From the NCBI GenBank assembly GCA_036583965.1, contig JAZBQD010000019.1:19697085-19761084 (forward strand): 64,000 nucleotides of DNA, given 5' to 3'. The DNA is from Prunella strophiata. Lineage: Eukaryota > Chordata > Aves > Passeriformes > Prunellidae. The notes beneath the pieces are model-generated. The model was not told the origin of the DNA. It was given only the letters and a program-made list of their open reading frames with translations, and ran no database searches. The translations under genes were made by a program, and so were the position numbers. Within the stretch, counting starts at the first letter, position 1; each line of letters opens with the position of its first letter. Positions 1-14,366 of the stretch are shown piece by piece.

Positions 1-3000
1 ATTAAGCTTCCAATCTCTCCATGTAGTATAAAAGATTTTTAATGCCTTTTAGCAAGAGAAAAGAATAAAAAATGAGCAGGAAATAAACTGGTGTTTGCTC
101 ATTTAATTCATAATGAGAAGAAAAATATGCACAGCTTAATAATTGTTTTTATTTTAATTGTTCATAAGGAGCAATCTTTCTCCTTCCCACCCTAATTATG
201 GAATAGATATATACCAGAGTGTGAAAAGCTGTAGAGCCTGGGATCACCCATAGTATGACAGGTTAATTCCATAAATGCTTTCTTCCCTACATCTTCCAAC
301 ATTTTATAGAAGGTCTTTTCATCCACTCTTTTCTCCTGATTTAGTGTTTCAATATACCTTCTTTGACATACTTTTACTCTCTCAAGTGTGTTGATTCTTT
401 TTTAATATTGTGTTAAGATCTCAACACAGAGAGGAAGGAAAAAAGATGTGTTCTATCAATTGAAGAGTAATGAATTTATTGTGACATAAGTCTTCATTCA
501 AGACAAAACATAAACATTGAAATAAATGAGAGGAAAAGGAGAAACAACAGCACTTCATGTGATTATGAAATATCTTGAAACTAAAGCATGAGCTGAAATG
601 TCCTAAAGAACAGTTTGTCCTTTCCTCTAGTCTATTATCTCAATAGTCTACTATGAAATCTGCTCAGCAGGGAACATTTTTATGTCAGAATGTTGTATTT
701 TTAGTCAATCGATTGGCCCTCTACCAGGGCAGAGGGTTAGCTGCCTTTCAAACTGGAAGAGACATCTGCAGCCAAAAGAGGAGTCTCTCCATTTATCCTT
801 GGCAAGACAGAAGTGACAGTGCCTACCTTGGTGCACTACAAGTTCAACGTCTGTTAGCAGGGGTCAGGAAGCATTATCTCCTGTCACAAAGTGCACACAG
901 AAGTTCAGCTCAAAGTTACCCACAGTCTTTCAGGAGCAGTTTGTAGATGTTCTTTATTTTTCTGCTTCTGTACCCAACACACCTATTTGAGTTGTTCTGA
1001 GTTTTGCACTCTGTGTGTGCATGTATGTGTGAATGTGTGTTGACCATTTATGCTGCAAGACCCAGGATAAGAACTGTATCTGTGCTATGATTTTGTAAAA
1101 CACTGGACACACTAGAAAAATCAGTGGAGCTCTCTTACTCCTCTGGTGCAACAAGCCATTATTTTAAACTGGTAAGAACAGCAACAGTATAAAATTATCC
1201 TAAGTTATTTCAGTACCTTAAAACCTCCTCAGGAAAATGACTCATCTGTAGCTATTGCATGCTGGTTTTTATCTTTGGTACCATAGCAATCTAACCCCTA
1301 AACAACAACAGAGGGTTCTCTACACCTTAAAAAGAAACATTTCCCCTGGGCACACCACTCTTCTTGCAAGTGTCTGTTCTGTGAAGTGACCCAGAAAATG
1401 TAAAAAGTGCCAGCTTCTTTTTTATACCCTATAACTGTCCTGTTAACCTATTATGAGACCAAAAATGTATTAAATGTTTTGCATTTGTTTGCTTTGTTGG
1501 TTTTTTTTTTCCTATTCTGATTGATTTAAATGCATTTTATAGTTGATAACTGCACAAAATGAATTTATTCAGTGGTAATGGACCAGCAGCAGCAGTACCT
1601 GTGACTCAGCAGGGATGGGCAGTGAACTAGAACTATCTCACAGCCCTGTTGCAATGAAGGACAGCCAGTGGCTGGTCCAGCTTCTGTTTCAGACCACTTC
1701 AATGAGAGTCACACAACACTGCTGTCACATGCCAACAGTTTCTGATCTCTTTTTTTCACTTGTCACCTTTTATAGCTGGGTTAGCCAACACTCATTCTGA
1801 AACTGGATACCCTGAGAATCTATCAAGGGAAACTGGTGGATGAAGAGACATTTAGTTGACACCAGAGCACAAGGACATGTACACCCTTAAATTCATCAGT
1901 GCTTGCATTTTTAGTACATGACAGTTACAGGATTTATGGTGCATCTCTTCTCACGTATTGCTTTCCATTTATGTATAAATAAGCATTCTTAGCATTTTTT
2001 ATGTTCTGTCTATTAGTGCTTTTGTGGCACAATCATTAGAGTGACTTACAACTGTATTAAGTATATTTTATATTTAATCATGACATAAACAGAGAGTCTT
2101 GCAATGATCACTGGAAGATTGTCTTAATTAACTAATTCCCAACTTGGCCTGTGTAAGTCTCAGTGTATCTGAACACAGACTTACTGGTGACAGTTTGCTT
2201 TGCATCTAAGTCAATGTCAGGACTTCTGCACTCTTACCCAGTAAATCAGAGAGACAAAAAGCAGCATTTACTCATACAGAAGATGAAAAGGATCAGCTTT
2301 ATGAATGCCCATTTTTACTTATGAAATATATCTCTCCAAATCTGTTTAATATATCCAGAGTCTAGTCCTCCTCTCACTGATGTCATGAGAAGCCATGAGT
2401 CCCCAGTGAAATCTGTAGGGTTATAGCAAAATCAGAGTGGTTCCATGCTCCCTCATTCTATTCTCATTTTGGCAGATTTTACAGTGTGAGTGCAACTGCC
2501 AAGTTCAATGAATTTTCTCCCCATTTTCATTCACATAACTGATATCTCCACCTTGCCTTCGGGGTGATGTATCAAAAGATAACTAAAATAACATATCACC
2601 CCTAGCTAACAGAGATATCCTTGTGGGTAGGAAAGATAAAGTTGTTACACCACCAAGCCATCTTTTTTTTTTTTTTCTGGACAGGGTGTTCTCTGTGTGT
2701 GTGTGAACTCCTCATTTGTAACCTTGTCATCTCAACACTTTAACATTCTCTCTGCAAATAGAGAACGAAAAACTAGCATATGATGAAAAACTAGCATATC
2801 AGTAACAGAAAAAGGCTCATTTGCATGAAGAATGGCAACCTTATCAAGTTCTTAACAGCCCTATGTGATCCATTCAAGTGTATTTGAAGTACCATCCAGG
2901 TGCCTAGAGAAAGGAGGGCCCTAAACTGTCAAATCACTTACTGCAGTAAAAATAGGTGAAGAAGATGATTGAATACAGTTGCTTACTAAATTCAGCTGAG

Positions 3001-3261
3001 TCTAAATGCAGCTGGAATGTGAATGAATGACAGAAGTGTGTAAGGGAACGGGAGCCACTCTATCACCTACCACTGAGAATGCAGTTAGAGAGTTAAGCAC
3101 AAAACCTAAAAAACCTGCAGATAGATTTAACTTGCCTTCAGTGTGACGCAATCTGAAATAATCCCTTCTATCTAGATTCTATATTGCTGTTTTGGTTTTT
3201 TTTCCTTCAAAAAGATTGATTTCCATACCTCACATAATTAAATACAGAAACAATAACCAGG
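1..3261. other. Unique AT-rich non-coding DNA
   Basis: No recognisable gene or interspersed repeat. The longest open frame (653-946, plus) has no homology I recognise and begins in unremarkable sequence. Low-complexity content is a T run at about 2663-2676, a short TG run near 2693-2705, and a 15-bp word (GAAAAACTAGCATAT) present twice at 2767-2781 and 2785-2799, an 18-bp-period duplication. Confidence 0.6.
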
Positions 3262-3621
3262 ATGATAAGAATTGGGATTTTTCAGCCTGGAAAAAAAGAG
3301 GGCTCCAGGGTGACCCACATGTGGCCTTCCAGTATCTGAAGGGAGCCTACAAAAATGATTAGAGAGACATTTTATAGTCATATAGTATTAGGTCAAGGAG
3401 GACTGGTTTAAAATTGAAATACAGTAGGTTTAGACAAGATATTAGGAAAAAATCACTCTTTACTGTGAGGGTGGTGAGGCATTGGAACATGGTTTCCAGA
3501 GAAGTTGTCAATGACCCATACCTGGAAATGTTCAAGGCTGGCTTGGATTTGGATTAGGTTTGGAGCAATCTTGTCTAGTGAATGTTGTCCTTCACTCAGA
3601 ATGTTCTATGACTTTATGATA
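3262..3621 (+). mobile_element. CR1 LINE fragment, 3' end, plus strand
   Basis: This is the 3' part of a chicken-repeat-1 (CR1) non-LTR retrotransposon. It starts in the codons for the end of the reverse-transcriptase ORF (TTCAGCCTGG at 3281, then the block corresponding to 'FSVVxSDRTRG'), passes through 'ggtggtgaggcattggaac' and 'cagagaagttgt', and ends in the 3'UTR. The last bases, TTCTATGACTTTATGAT, are a decayed form of the octamer repeat that ends CR1 elements. The copy is 5'-truncated, as usual for CR1, and carries many substitutions, so it is old and inactive. Subfamily not determined. Confidence 0.9.
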
Positions 3622-6600
3622 TTAAAAGCTCATGGTTATTTTATTTAGTGGTGGGATTTTATTCTAAGATGAGCTACAGCAGAGACTTACACCTTTCAGT
3701 AACTCACCTTCATGATACAAATACTGGGACATACACATGTTCTGTCTCTGCTAAATTACTAAATAAACTGAATGCAGGAGATCCTTGACCTGACAGAGGT
3801 CAACACAGAATTTCACTTTGGTTAATGTTGAATTTGAAAGATTATATATGGAGTACTGTATAAAGTACATGCATGTTTTGTACCATCAGGAAAATTATAC
3901 AGGCAGGATGTTCACAAATGAGCTGTCTTCTCCCCCCTGTTTGCTGCTAGTAACAGTGAATATAGGACTGATCAAGTTCTAGGTCAGACTCTGCAAATGG
4001 ATTCAGTTCAAAAAACATCAAAGCTGAGTTATTTTTTACTCACTAAAAATGTAAACCAAACAAAATCATAAGACATATCACATTTTTAAATTATGTTATT
4101 TGTCTGAATGACTTTTTTGTTGTTGTTTTTCCAAAGGTCACCCTGCTTGGCACACAAAAAGGTTTTTATTTTAGAAAAAAAAAAAATAGCTTCCATAGGT
4201 CCATATTCTGCTTCATTCTTTTTGCTTCTGAAGGCATATTAAGACTCTCAAGGAAAAATAAGTATTTACTTAAAACTAACTGAAACAAGCACTAGTAATT
4301 TTAACTCTGACAGACTACACAACAAAATGAAGAACTCAAATGTTACTGCATCTGTAGTAACAGAAATGTAGGTGATTAATTTTATTGTGTATACTCAGTG
4401 AAATAAATAAAGAACCAGAAGTATAAAAGTGAAGACATAGTGCATCTCTATACTCTGCCCAAAGTACTTTAAAATTAGTCACATATAAGGGTTAGTTAAA
4501 ATGTGCTGATTAAATGAATAGACACAGGAAACATACATATCTATAAATCCGTGTATATGTGGAAAATAACTAAACATACACAAGTATTTAGGCATGTCTG
4601 TGTATTCATAAAGAAGAAGCAAGAGAAGGGGAATAGGGCTTGCAATTTTGTGTTGTTTTCCCTTGATAAATGAAAGCCTACATGCCTGTGAGCCTCAGTT
4701 CTGACAGCACAGATGTGCCCACTGGTCAGGTAGGCTTCTGCAGCAGAAAGATGTCAGTCCTACCGTCTTTGCTGGATGTGGTTCCAAGAAGCTATGGCAA
4801 TCTGAGGAACAGCAATTAGAGATTCAGAACCACCCACATGAATTTCAGTCAGGTGCCCTTATGCTGGTTTCTTATTGACTATTGCATATCTTACCAGAAA
4901 AAGGGGAAAAAGATGAGACTAGAAAACCAGCAAGCCAGCAGCTTTTCATGTTTTGGGTTTGTTTTCCACATGTGCATGAATATTTCAAATGAGTGAGAAA
5001 AGTACCTTTGTAGTCTGTCACAAGAAATGCAGTACATGTTTGTTTTGATGCAGAAGACATCATCTTTTGAGAGAATTATCTGTAATGTTATCCATGGATA
5101 TAGCTCAATCAATATGTGCTTGAATGGTTACAGTCTTATAACTCATGTCAAACTGCTTCAGAGTCTTTGGAAAGTCCCTCTACCTCTGCAGACCATGATA
5201 GATTGTCTGTCACATTTGCTAGTCTGCATTGCAGGGATCTTGCTTCCTCCCTTCATCTTTCCTCTTCTGCCCTTTCCCTCCCTCCTCAAGCCACTTCCAT
5301 TTGACTTTCATGGCAGTCATTCATTGTATCAGCAGCTCCCCTTTAATCAGAGCACTGCTTCCATCTGAAATAGCTGGTTAAATGACTGAGGGTCCATTAA
5401 GTGAATTATTTCAAGCTCTTGCCCCTTTCACAAATCTGCCCCTAAAGCAACACAGCAAGTAATAAATTTGAAGCACCTCTCAGTATGGTGAGGGAAGCAG
5501 ACTGCACTTTACAACTAGCAATTAGCCTTAGGGCTTCAGGTATTTTTCTTTTCTTACCACAAATGAAATCACTTGGGTTTTTAAATTTTTTGTTGGTTTG
5601 GTTTGGTTTTTAAAGGAAAATACAGGCCTTGTCCAGGACTGAGTGTCTGAGACTGCTAGCATGTCTTTAATATTCTATTCCCTAGTTTATAGCATCCTAA
5701 TGTATGGTGATATTCTGAAACATTTTCTATTCACTCAGTGATGGAAAATTTTGATCCAACAATGCCAAATATCAAATAGATTCAATGCTATCTCCATAAA
5801 CATCTTGTCTCCTACCCATTGAGGTTCACATAGAAACTTCATAGAAACCTTTAGAAAATGGAGGGGAGCATAGGACAGGTATGTTTAGAGAATTAATCAC
5901 CCTGTAATTTTAATAAGTAACAGGAGTTTTGTGCTGTAAGCATAGTGACAGCAGTCATAATAACACCTAGGAGTATGTGAAAGAAAATCCTTTTTACCTG
6001 TACAATGTCATACAGTTAAGATGCTTGATCTCAAACAGTAAAATTCAGTTTCTTGTCTATTCAGTATATCACGCTGTGTGTGAAATCTAGGTTACTTTAC
6101 TACCTTCTTGCTTGGCATTCAAATTTGTCACTCTTCTTAGCCTTTTTAACAGAACTTTGAAATTTTATTATCCAGCTGACTAAATTTCTATCTGCTTTCT
6201 CCTTTCCCCTTTCCCGACTTTTTTTTTTTTCCTCCCTTGGGACTATGCATGTGGGAAGAATTCTTCTATCTCTCTTTCAGCTTCATCTTGTACCACTTTT
6301 TTATTTTCTGGCTTTATTTTTTTTTTCCTGCTAAATATGTATGCCTTGTGATACAGCTTTTATCAGTCTCACACGTAGTGTTGCTATTCCTTATTCCTGA
6401 TCATCTGTTTATATGTCATCAAGTGCACCATGTGCTCTTGGCAGAACATCTGCAATTACTAGATAGTTTCTCATCTGAAAATGCAGGGTGTTACCATCAC
6501 TGATATAATTGAAGTGAGCTATGGTTATGGACTGTGATTAGGTGTTTTTTTTTTCTGTGACAGAGACTATAAGGGAAGCAAGAAATGCGGCCTTGCAGTT

Positions 6601-9600
6601 TTCTGAAAAGACAGAAGGGTTTTTAGCAAGGCTCAGCCAAGCATAGAGCAGGCATAATATGCTAGAGACTTCAAATTCTGTTGTCATCAGAGAAGAAGCT
6701 GTCCATATAAATGAGACAGAAAGGAATTTGATTTGGCATCATGGTTAGTATTTGGTTGTACAATAAAGGTGAATAGAAAAGTGACTGTTAACTTAGGGGG
6801 TATCCTTCACAGCACACCGTGATTTATTTAGAGAAATACTGCTCAATCTCAAATAAAATTGTTGTTTAGGGAATACATGATGCTTCTCTCTACTCATACT
6901 GGAAGTCAGTAGCCATGGCCACTTTTTGTAAGTGGGATTACTATTTTTTTGGCAGATTGTGCTATTATTGTTTTCCTTTACCAAAGAAGCAGTGGAATTT
7001 AGTAATTAATAAATGCCTCTTAGCTGATAGCTATAGTACTGTTTAAAACAAAATAAACTTATATATATATAGCATGCTAAGCAAAGATTAATCTGATTGT
7101 TCTCACCACCAAAAAATTTCAGATTTCAGAAAGGATTTTAGCAAGTCAGCCTTGGTATAGCTGAAAGAGATTAAAAGACTCTAAAAAAAAAAATGTTAAG
7201 AAGTTTGATTTGCTGTTGCCTAATAACACAGGTAAATTCAAATCAGTGCTGCCATTTTAAGGTCCACTGTGTGAAAGATTAACTCCTACATTATTACAGA
7301 TATGTGTGAATATACCTAAAATACATGAATCATTGCTTTGACTAACTCAAGTAACTACTCACGATGGCAAAGTTTCTTCCATTTGTTTGACAGTGAATCT
7401 CACATACATCATGTAGTTTTACCTCTGAAAATTTCTCCTAAAAATTGAAAAGAATAATAAGACAGTGGTACTCTGGAGCAAACTTCTCAGGAAAAAGAAA
7501 AAAAAAACCAAAAAACAAACAAAAACAAAACAAAAAAAAACCCACCAAACATTGTGCTCCTTTTCATTATTTGTCACTTAAAATATCAGTGAACCAGTTT
7601 CTCCATCCTCTGCTGTACCAAGAGTTCATTTAGTTGAGGAATTTCTTAATGAATACCTGCTGCATCTGTCAAAACAACCATAGGTTTCACCCTAGACTAC
7701 ATCCTCCAAAAATACCACACAAACTTTAGTTATTAGAGAGCCTTCATCTGTATGAGAGAGGAATTGTGCTGGGAGGAAAGAGACTCACAGAAGGGCTCAC
7801 AGAATTTCACTGAAGGGATGATTAATTTTGTTTTTGAATAGTGTTTTGGATCCCTCTCTGATTCTAAACAATGACAATGGGGCACAAAAGTGGTTGTTTG
7901 GCACTGTTATATTTCTAATGTATGTTGATTCACAAGACAAATGATCTGCAGCAGGCTTTTCTACATTCCTTTCTAGTTGTTAATAGTTATGATTTAGCAT
8001 GATCCAGCCCACAGGTCTTCAGTAAGCTTTCTTTCATTGTTATCTGGATGGAAGTTCTTTTCTGATGCTCTCAGCCCAGAGAGAAATCCCAGGTGACTTT
8101 AAAGCTCCTACATCTCTCCATCATTAATTGTAATTGATTAACTTTCTTCTTGTAACACATTCCTTGATCAGTTCCAGCACATCATTCTTTCTTTCTTTCA
8201 TGCAAACTTTTTTCCCCTTATCTCAATTAGAAACTGCAAGTGGCAGGTGTGGGAGTAAAGAATTTCCTCTATGAACTCTTAAGCTTTTCTGTAACTACTA
8301 AAAACTCCTTGCCTTTTAGAAAGCTTGTTTTCCATGCCTCACTTTCCATCTCCTGTTTTTCACCAATCTACTCCTTAGGACCCCAATACAGTATTATTTA
8401 TACTAGAATTGGAAAACACACTTCTAGCATTTATCATCATCTCCTCATTGTCTTCTTTTCACTAGCTCCCTTAGATTTCTGCAATTACAGTGTTTGCAGG
8501 TCTGCCATGATTCAAGGCAATGGTGTGGTACCATCCCAGTTACCCAAGGTATCATCAAAAAGTTGCTGTTTTCATTGCATTGTCAAGCTAACATTTCTGT
8601 GTTCTACCACTGAAAATTCCAAATTCTAAATATGATAATGACAGAGGACCTGGCTTCCACTCAAATCGGAGTAATTACTCCTTGACTACTGAAAATTATT
8701 CATTTGAATTCCCAATGGATAAAGGAAATCCCCATCCATTGTTCTGAACAGTGGGCTTAACAATCAACCAGTATAAAATAGCTATTCACTTAAAACACTA
8801 CTGAAAATCTGGAATATTTTATTGCTGCTGTATTATCCTCAGTGCTGGTTAATTTCAGACCCAGCAGAGACTATCATTCATAGGGAAATGCACTGTTGCT
8901 TCCAGTGCACACGTTATAAAACAGTTACATTGCAATTGTCTCCCTTCTGCTGCTTTTATTCAAGACAGAGTCCCAGAAGAACTACTCTCAAAAGAGGTGC
9001 TCCTAGGACACAGAAGGGAGAGAAGTCAGACTTTTTGGTACTAAATGGAGCAGATGTACCTAGTGTAATGTCTCAAGGTGAGATGATCTAGACAGATTTC
9101 AGAATTAAAAACAAAAGCACTGTTGACAATCTAGCTACTCATGCTAGAGGTGTGCTCAAGTAGTGAATGACAATTATTACCAGCATTTGAATTAACAATA
9201 ACAAAGTCCCAAGCATATTTCCTTGTACTCTGTTTCTTTAAATTCAAAATGCCATTCAAGAGATTTAAAAAAGGGCTTTGTTGGAGAAGAAAACTTTTTA
9301 AAGAGTACAAAGCAGGTATAAAGAGCTGTGGTTTTCCTAGGATATTTTGCTTGTCAATTCTAAACTTACTCAAGCTCTAAACTTAAGCAAGCACTGAAGT
9401 CAAAGAGAGTTTTGCCTTATGAATCTGCAGTTTGCCACTTCAGGATCCCAAGCCAGCTTAGATCCTCAGCACATTGTATACAAAGGATGTTCACTCTGAG
9501 AGCTCTCACTGAGTGTGCCCTGCTCTACAGAAAGGCTTTTATCATTCATGGGGATCTCCTGATTCACCATCTTGTCTAAGTTAACAGATAACAGATTGTA

Positions 9601-12216
9601 GATTTTCAACCCCTGAAAACCACAAGAGCAGTGTGAATTTGAGGAAGTCAGACACCAGATATCCCAAAAGTCCAGATCTACCCTCTTGCTCTTAGCAGAA
9701 TAGGCTGCTATTATATTCAGCCTGTATTATATTGACTGGTTATATTCAGGCAACACTAATATACACACAACCTATTAATGGAGAGTTTTGCTCACCGTAA
9801 GTCTTAAAAACAACTAATCTAAGCTACAAGAAAATTTTTGCTTTGTTGAGAGCTAAAGCACCATAAAGGTCATTTACAAACAAAAGACCATCATACTGGG
9901 AAAAGGCCCTCACCATGAGCCCATCACTTTTGAACATTTCTGATTCATGCCAGACGCTTGCTCTCTTAACTGTAATGGAAATTAAGATATTAATTTTTAC
10001 TGGTTTTCTCTCATATGATGTACTTTATAATAAACAGGTATCCCTCAGACATTTCCCATTTGAAAGAAAGATGTGAAGAAAAAAAATCCTTTGCCCCCTT
10101 CAGGATCTTTATCTTTGTTAACGCAACCTTACATTGTCCCCCTGAAGAACATAAGATTGGTTTTGTTGTGCCCTGCAGGGCTTCCACATCCCCAGAATCC
10201 TAGGGCAATGGCAGTGGCAAGTTGGCACACTGTAGCAGAAATGTCATTTTTTAATTATGTGGTTCTAAGGGAATCTATTTTCTACTGCTGAGATGCTGAA
10301 ATCAGACAATTTATCTCCAAGGCAGGTCTGTCCACAATCTAGAATATATATCTCTTGTCACTGCAGGAAAAAAAAAAATGAAAATATGTTTTTATTTCTG
10401 GTGCTTTATGTTTATAAATTTATTATTTTAAGTTTTGCAAGCAGATTTGTGGGGGGGTAGGGTGCTGAGGGGCAGGGTATAAAAAATCACATTCTGATGC
10501 TTCTCCAGGTTCTCTTGATCTCCCTAGTAGATTGTCTAAGGTCAAAAGGGATCTAGCTGCCCTTCTGTCAGGGTGTCATACCCCTTCAGGGCAGGATGTC
10601 ATTCACATCCTAAAGGGCTCATGTGCCAACCATAAACTAGCTTATAAGTCATTGTGTTGAGAATTCCAGGCACCTAAGTGCTGACAGCACTGTAAAAGTG
10701 AAGATCAACAAAAGAACCAGGCAACTTGTTTACCTTAATTAACATAAATACTAACCTCTACTTGACATTTCAGGCATCTGCAACAGTTTGAAAGAATCTT
10801 TATTTCTTACACACCAGGTGTTGTCATTTGAATGAATAATGATATATCTACTAGATTATACACAATGAGACTGAATTATTTCTCTTCCCTCCCTAAGGTA
10901 TTGAAGTAAATCAAAGAGTTTAGTACATGTTGATTTTATTTTTTAATCTGCAAAATTCATTACACAAGTCACTCCATGAAGCAGGATCTGAGCTGCCAGC
11001 AGTTCGTATCTGTTAACAAAGAGGTACATTCCAAGTACTTTTAACACAATCCCACTCAGGCATATTTTGAATTAATGTATGCTTTCTGTATCCTAAAAAA
11101 GTTTACAGAAAAGTTGTAGGGGAGGACAGAGGGAAAGAAATATCGAAAATCCCATCAAAACTGTAATTCTTGCATTGCCCTCTAGTGCACACAAGACAGC
11201 ATAACACCTTTTAAAAAAAAAAACAAAAAACAAAAAAAAAACAAAACAAAAAAAAAACTACACACTATAAATTACTAAGATGAAGCCTTTAATGTCATTT
11301 GATGGTTTGCTGCATTTAATTTTGACAGAAACATTATATACAGTTTGTTTGAAATACCTTGCCTTCACCAAAACCTTCTGGCAAATCTGAGAAATAGTTT
11401 GATACCTATTGCTGGCAGAAATGCAGGCCATGTCTTTTCAAAACTAAATAAGTATAGTAATATTTCAAAAAATTCAGTCCTTCAAAACCACCTGAAATGA
11501 AGCATGTATGAATTAGAGGATACCTATATTTTTTACCTGCATGAGGGCAAAGTAAAGTCTTTAGCAGTATGTCATTGGTCTGCATACACTCACTTTTAAA
11601 AGTCAACTGCCTCCCCCACATACACAAAGATCAGCACATGCAGGAACATAGGAACCTGCACAATAGTTAAAGAGGACAGAAAATTCACATCACAAGATGA
11701 AATCTATCATAAAACATTGTAGAAGAAAACACTTGAGTGTCTATGGGTTCAAATAATACCTTGTTTCTTAAGTGCTTAGCCAGGAACAATCACTAAGTTT
11801 CAGACCAACCATTTGTGGCTTCATGAATAAACTTAGGGACATATTCAATATATTTAGAAGTAGTAAATTAAGTAGAAATTTCCTCTGGTTTCACATAACT
11901 TATCACAGAAAACCCATTTCTGCCTGTAAGAAGAGTCCTAGTAAAAGAAAACATTTTATGAAATATTTAAGGAAAACATCATCAGGTTACAGTGAAGAAT
12001 ATTTTAGAAATCTCTTTTTACTGTTGTTACCTGCAAATGCATCACTGTTAAATTTTGGGCACTACAGTATTGACAATGATTTTGCATTTGAGAGTTTTGA
12101 GGATCTTATTTCACCAGCTCTTCTCCACATAGTTCTTAAAAGCATAATATATTTAGAAGTTTTTATGTTCTGATCCACAAGATCACAGACAAGAAAATTA
12201 ATTTTCTTCTTCACCT
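3622..12216. other. Unique AT-rich non-coding DNA with A-rich tracts
   Basis: No gene recognised. Two A-rich (CAAAA)n-like tracts lie at about 7492-7541 and 11213-11258; they resemble simple repeats rather than tails of retrogenes, since no mRNA-like sequence precedes them. A T/G-rich patch (TTGGTTTGGTTTGG type) sits near 5590. The open frame at 8240-8629 begins with GTG, has no ATG near its start and lies in pyrimidine-rich sequence, so it is probably a chance frame. The stretch 10540-10620 contains imperfect internal duplications (AGGGTGTCAT / AGGATGTCAT) but no known family. Confidence 0.55.
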
Positions 12217-12370
12217 TCTGCCCAGAGAAGTTGTGGACTCTGCATCCCTGGAAATGCAGGAAATCCCCATCCCTCTAGATAAGACTGGATGGGGGTTTGA
12301 GTGACCAGGTCATGTAGAAAGTTCCTTGTCCACAGGCAAATGGGTTTGAATAGTTGTTCTATAGATTGTG
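12217..12370 (+). mobile_element. CR1 LINE 3'-terminal fragment, plus strand
   Basis: A short CR1 3'UTR piece: 'gcccagagaagttgtgga', 'catccctggaaatg', 'gactggatgggg' and 'gaccaggtc' occur in the order seen in CR1 sense strands, and the piece ends in a degraded TTCTATAGATTGTG terminus. It directly abuts a second CR1 in the opposite direction, so the two 3' ends face each other with no spacer. Confidence 0.75.
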
Positions 12371-12957
12371 TAGAATGATTTGGGTGGAAGGAACCTCAAA
12401 GATCACCTAGTTACCCTCATGCCATTGACAGGGGCACTTTTCACTAGACCAGGCTTCTCAAAACCCCATCAAACTGGCCTTTGAATGCTTCCAGTGATGA
12501 CACATCAATAAATTTTCTGGGCAACTTGTCACAGTGCCCCACTACCTTAACACTAAAGAATTTCTTTCTAATATTTAATTTCACTGTACTCTCTTACAGT
12601 TTCAAGCCCTATTATATTGCTACATGCCCTTGTGAAATGTCCCTTTCCAGCTATTTTGTAGGCCCCATTTAGGTACTGGGAGGTTGCTGTAAGGTCTCCC
12701 TGGAGCCTTCTCTTCCTCAGTCTGAATAACCCCAACTCTGTCAGCCCATCTTCATTGGAGACATGTTCCAGTCCTTTGATCACCTTCATGTTCCTCCTCT
12801 TGACTTGCTCCAGCAAGGAGGGTCCATGCTTTTTTTAAGCCAGGAGTCTCCAGAGTTGGATGGGTTTCATGAGTAGATAAAAGGGCAGAATCATCTCCTT
12901 AGATCTGCTGGTGATGCTTCTTTTGGTGAATCCCCCAATACGGGCCAGATACCATCA
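12371..12957 (-). mobile_element. CR1 LINE fragment, 3' end, minus strand
   Basis: Read on the plus strand, this starts with TAGAATGATTTGGGTGGAAG, the reverse complement of a CR1 3' end. It runs through the 3'UTR and the C-terminal reverse-transcriptase codons (reverse complement of 'aggtctccctggagccttct...', 'cagtctgaataaccccaactc', 'gtcagcccatcttc') to about the 'CCCAATACGGGCC' block. The minus-strand peptide contains 'KGLEHVSNEDGLTELGLFRL', clearly the CR1 RT C-terminal motif (G-L-E-x-x-x-x-E-x-x-L-x-E-L-G-L-F-x-L). Frameshifts are present, so it is inactive. Together with the preceding fragment it forms an imperfect inverted repeat. Confidence 0.9.
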
Positions 12958-14366
12958 AGCAATTTTTCAGACCTCTACAGAGAACATGGGGTGAAATTGC
13001 AGCGCCTCCCCTTGTCAGAATATCACAGCTTTTGCTTTCATAGTCAAAGTTATACAGTAATCACTATAAAATCTCATAATTTTTCAGATGCTATTCTCTC
13101 ATGCAACTGTTAAATGTACTTGAGTGTAGGAGACATAGCTGCATCTGTGCAAGCAAGAATAATTTCAGAACACCAAGCACCTGGATAGAATCAAGATTTG
13201 AATACCAGAGGAAAAGCAATGGGATACTATGAAGATACATGCCTGTAATCACATTGTGTAAATGGGAAAGCATCTTCTATCCTTGTGGCATTAGGGAAAG
13301 CACAGCTGCTGAAGAAACTCATCAAGTAAATATATTCCTGGCCTGTGTCCAACATGATATGCAGTTTGCCACTACCAAAGTCAAGAAAAAAATTATACAC
13401 CACATTAATAATGTCAAACTTTGATTACGGTGTGCCACTGTGCTATGGTGATAATGTTACCTCTGTATTTGTATAGACATCTTTATTAAAGAGAACTTCT
13501 GGACAACTTTTGACAATTAATTTTGTTCTTACATCTCCATGTAAATGCAGGATGCAGATGTTTTGTACAAGGTTGTTCCTGAAGTAATAACAATTCTTAC
13601 CTCACCAATTTAATTTGTCAGGATTCTGACACTCTTGTTCCTAATGCTTCATGATTTTTTTTCTGGACCGATATCCCAAAAATTTTAAAACAATGATAGC
13701 AAGGTTAGCATAGTTCATCATAATCACAAGATAGAAAAAGTAAATTTTTAACTTAATGCTTGAAGATATGTTGGCATGCAGCTGTTAATGGAACATGATA
13801 GATAATGGAGATTTTGATCAATTTCTGCGTTCACAGCTTTGGAACAACCCTAGCAAGAATCCAGAAATAAAAATCTTAGCATTGTCATAAAAATCCTGCC
13901 TGCCAGGCACAGCCCTTCAGCCACTGCTGTCTAGCCTTTGGTTTTCAACCCACAAATTGTTTCACAAGGCAGAAAATTGTCATCAAGCCAACATGGGACA
14001 GGCAAAGTCTTTTTATTTAAAAATCCAAATGAGTGGTATGTGATAATACATTCTATTTGGTTATCACAGAATGACTTCCTTACATTGACAGATATATAAC
14101 TACTTAGTTTAAAATCTCTCATTCTTTGGGCTTACAACATCATGCTCACAAAACCAGACTCTAGTCACACCAGATTGCCACCATAATTTTTCCCCACATT
14201 TCAGGCTTTCATTCTTAAGTCTGCCTCTACCTCCCCAGGAAAACAGGGTAAAAATAGAGACATCATGATTGGAAAATGGTCATGACTACAGAGCTGCTTT
14301 TTTTTGTCACAGAGATGCTTAGTTTTACACATCATTTAGGTAGCTTCACCTTCCCTTTCTGTATAA
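12958..14366. other. Unique non-coding DNA between repeats
   Basis: No gene or repeat recognised. Open frames at 13091-13273 (minus) and 13239-13424 (plus) are short and overlap each other on opposite strands. Nothing else stands out. Confidence 0.55.

Noticed and set aside
7492..7541. A-rich (CAAAA)n tracts as CRISPR-like or retrogene tails
   Set aside because: They are simple repeats without spacers, mRNA-like upstream sequence or target-site duplications; the same holds for 11213-11258, 18336-18375 and 55587-55627.
8240..8629. A 129-codon plus-strand frame
   Set aside because: It starts with GTG, lies in pyrimidine-rich DNA and has no recognisable domain or splice context.
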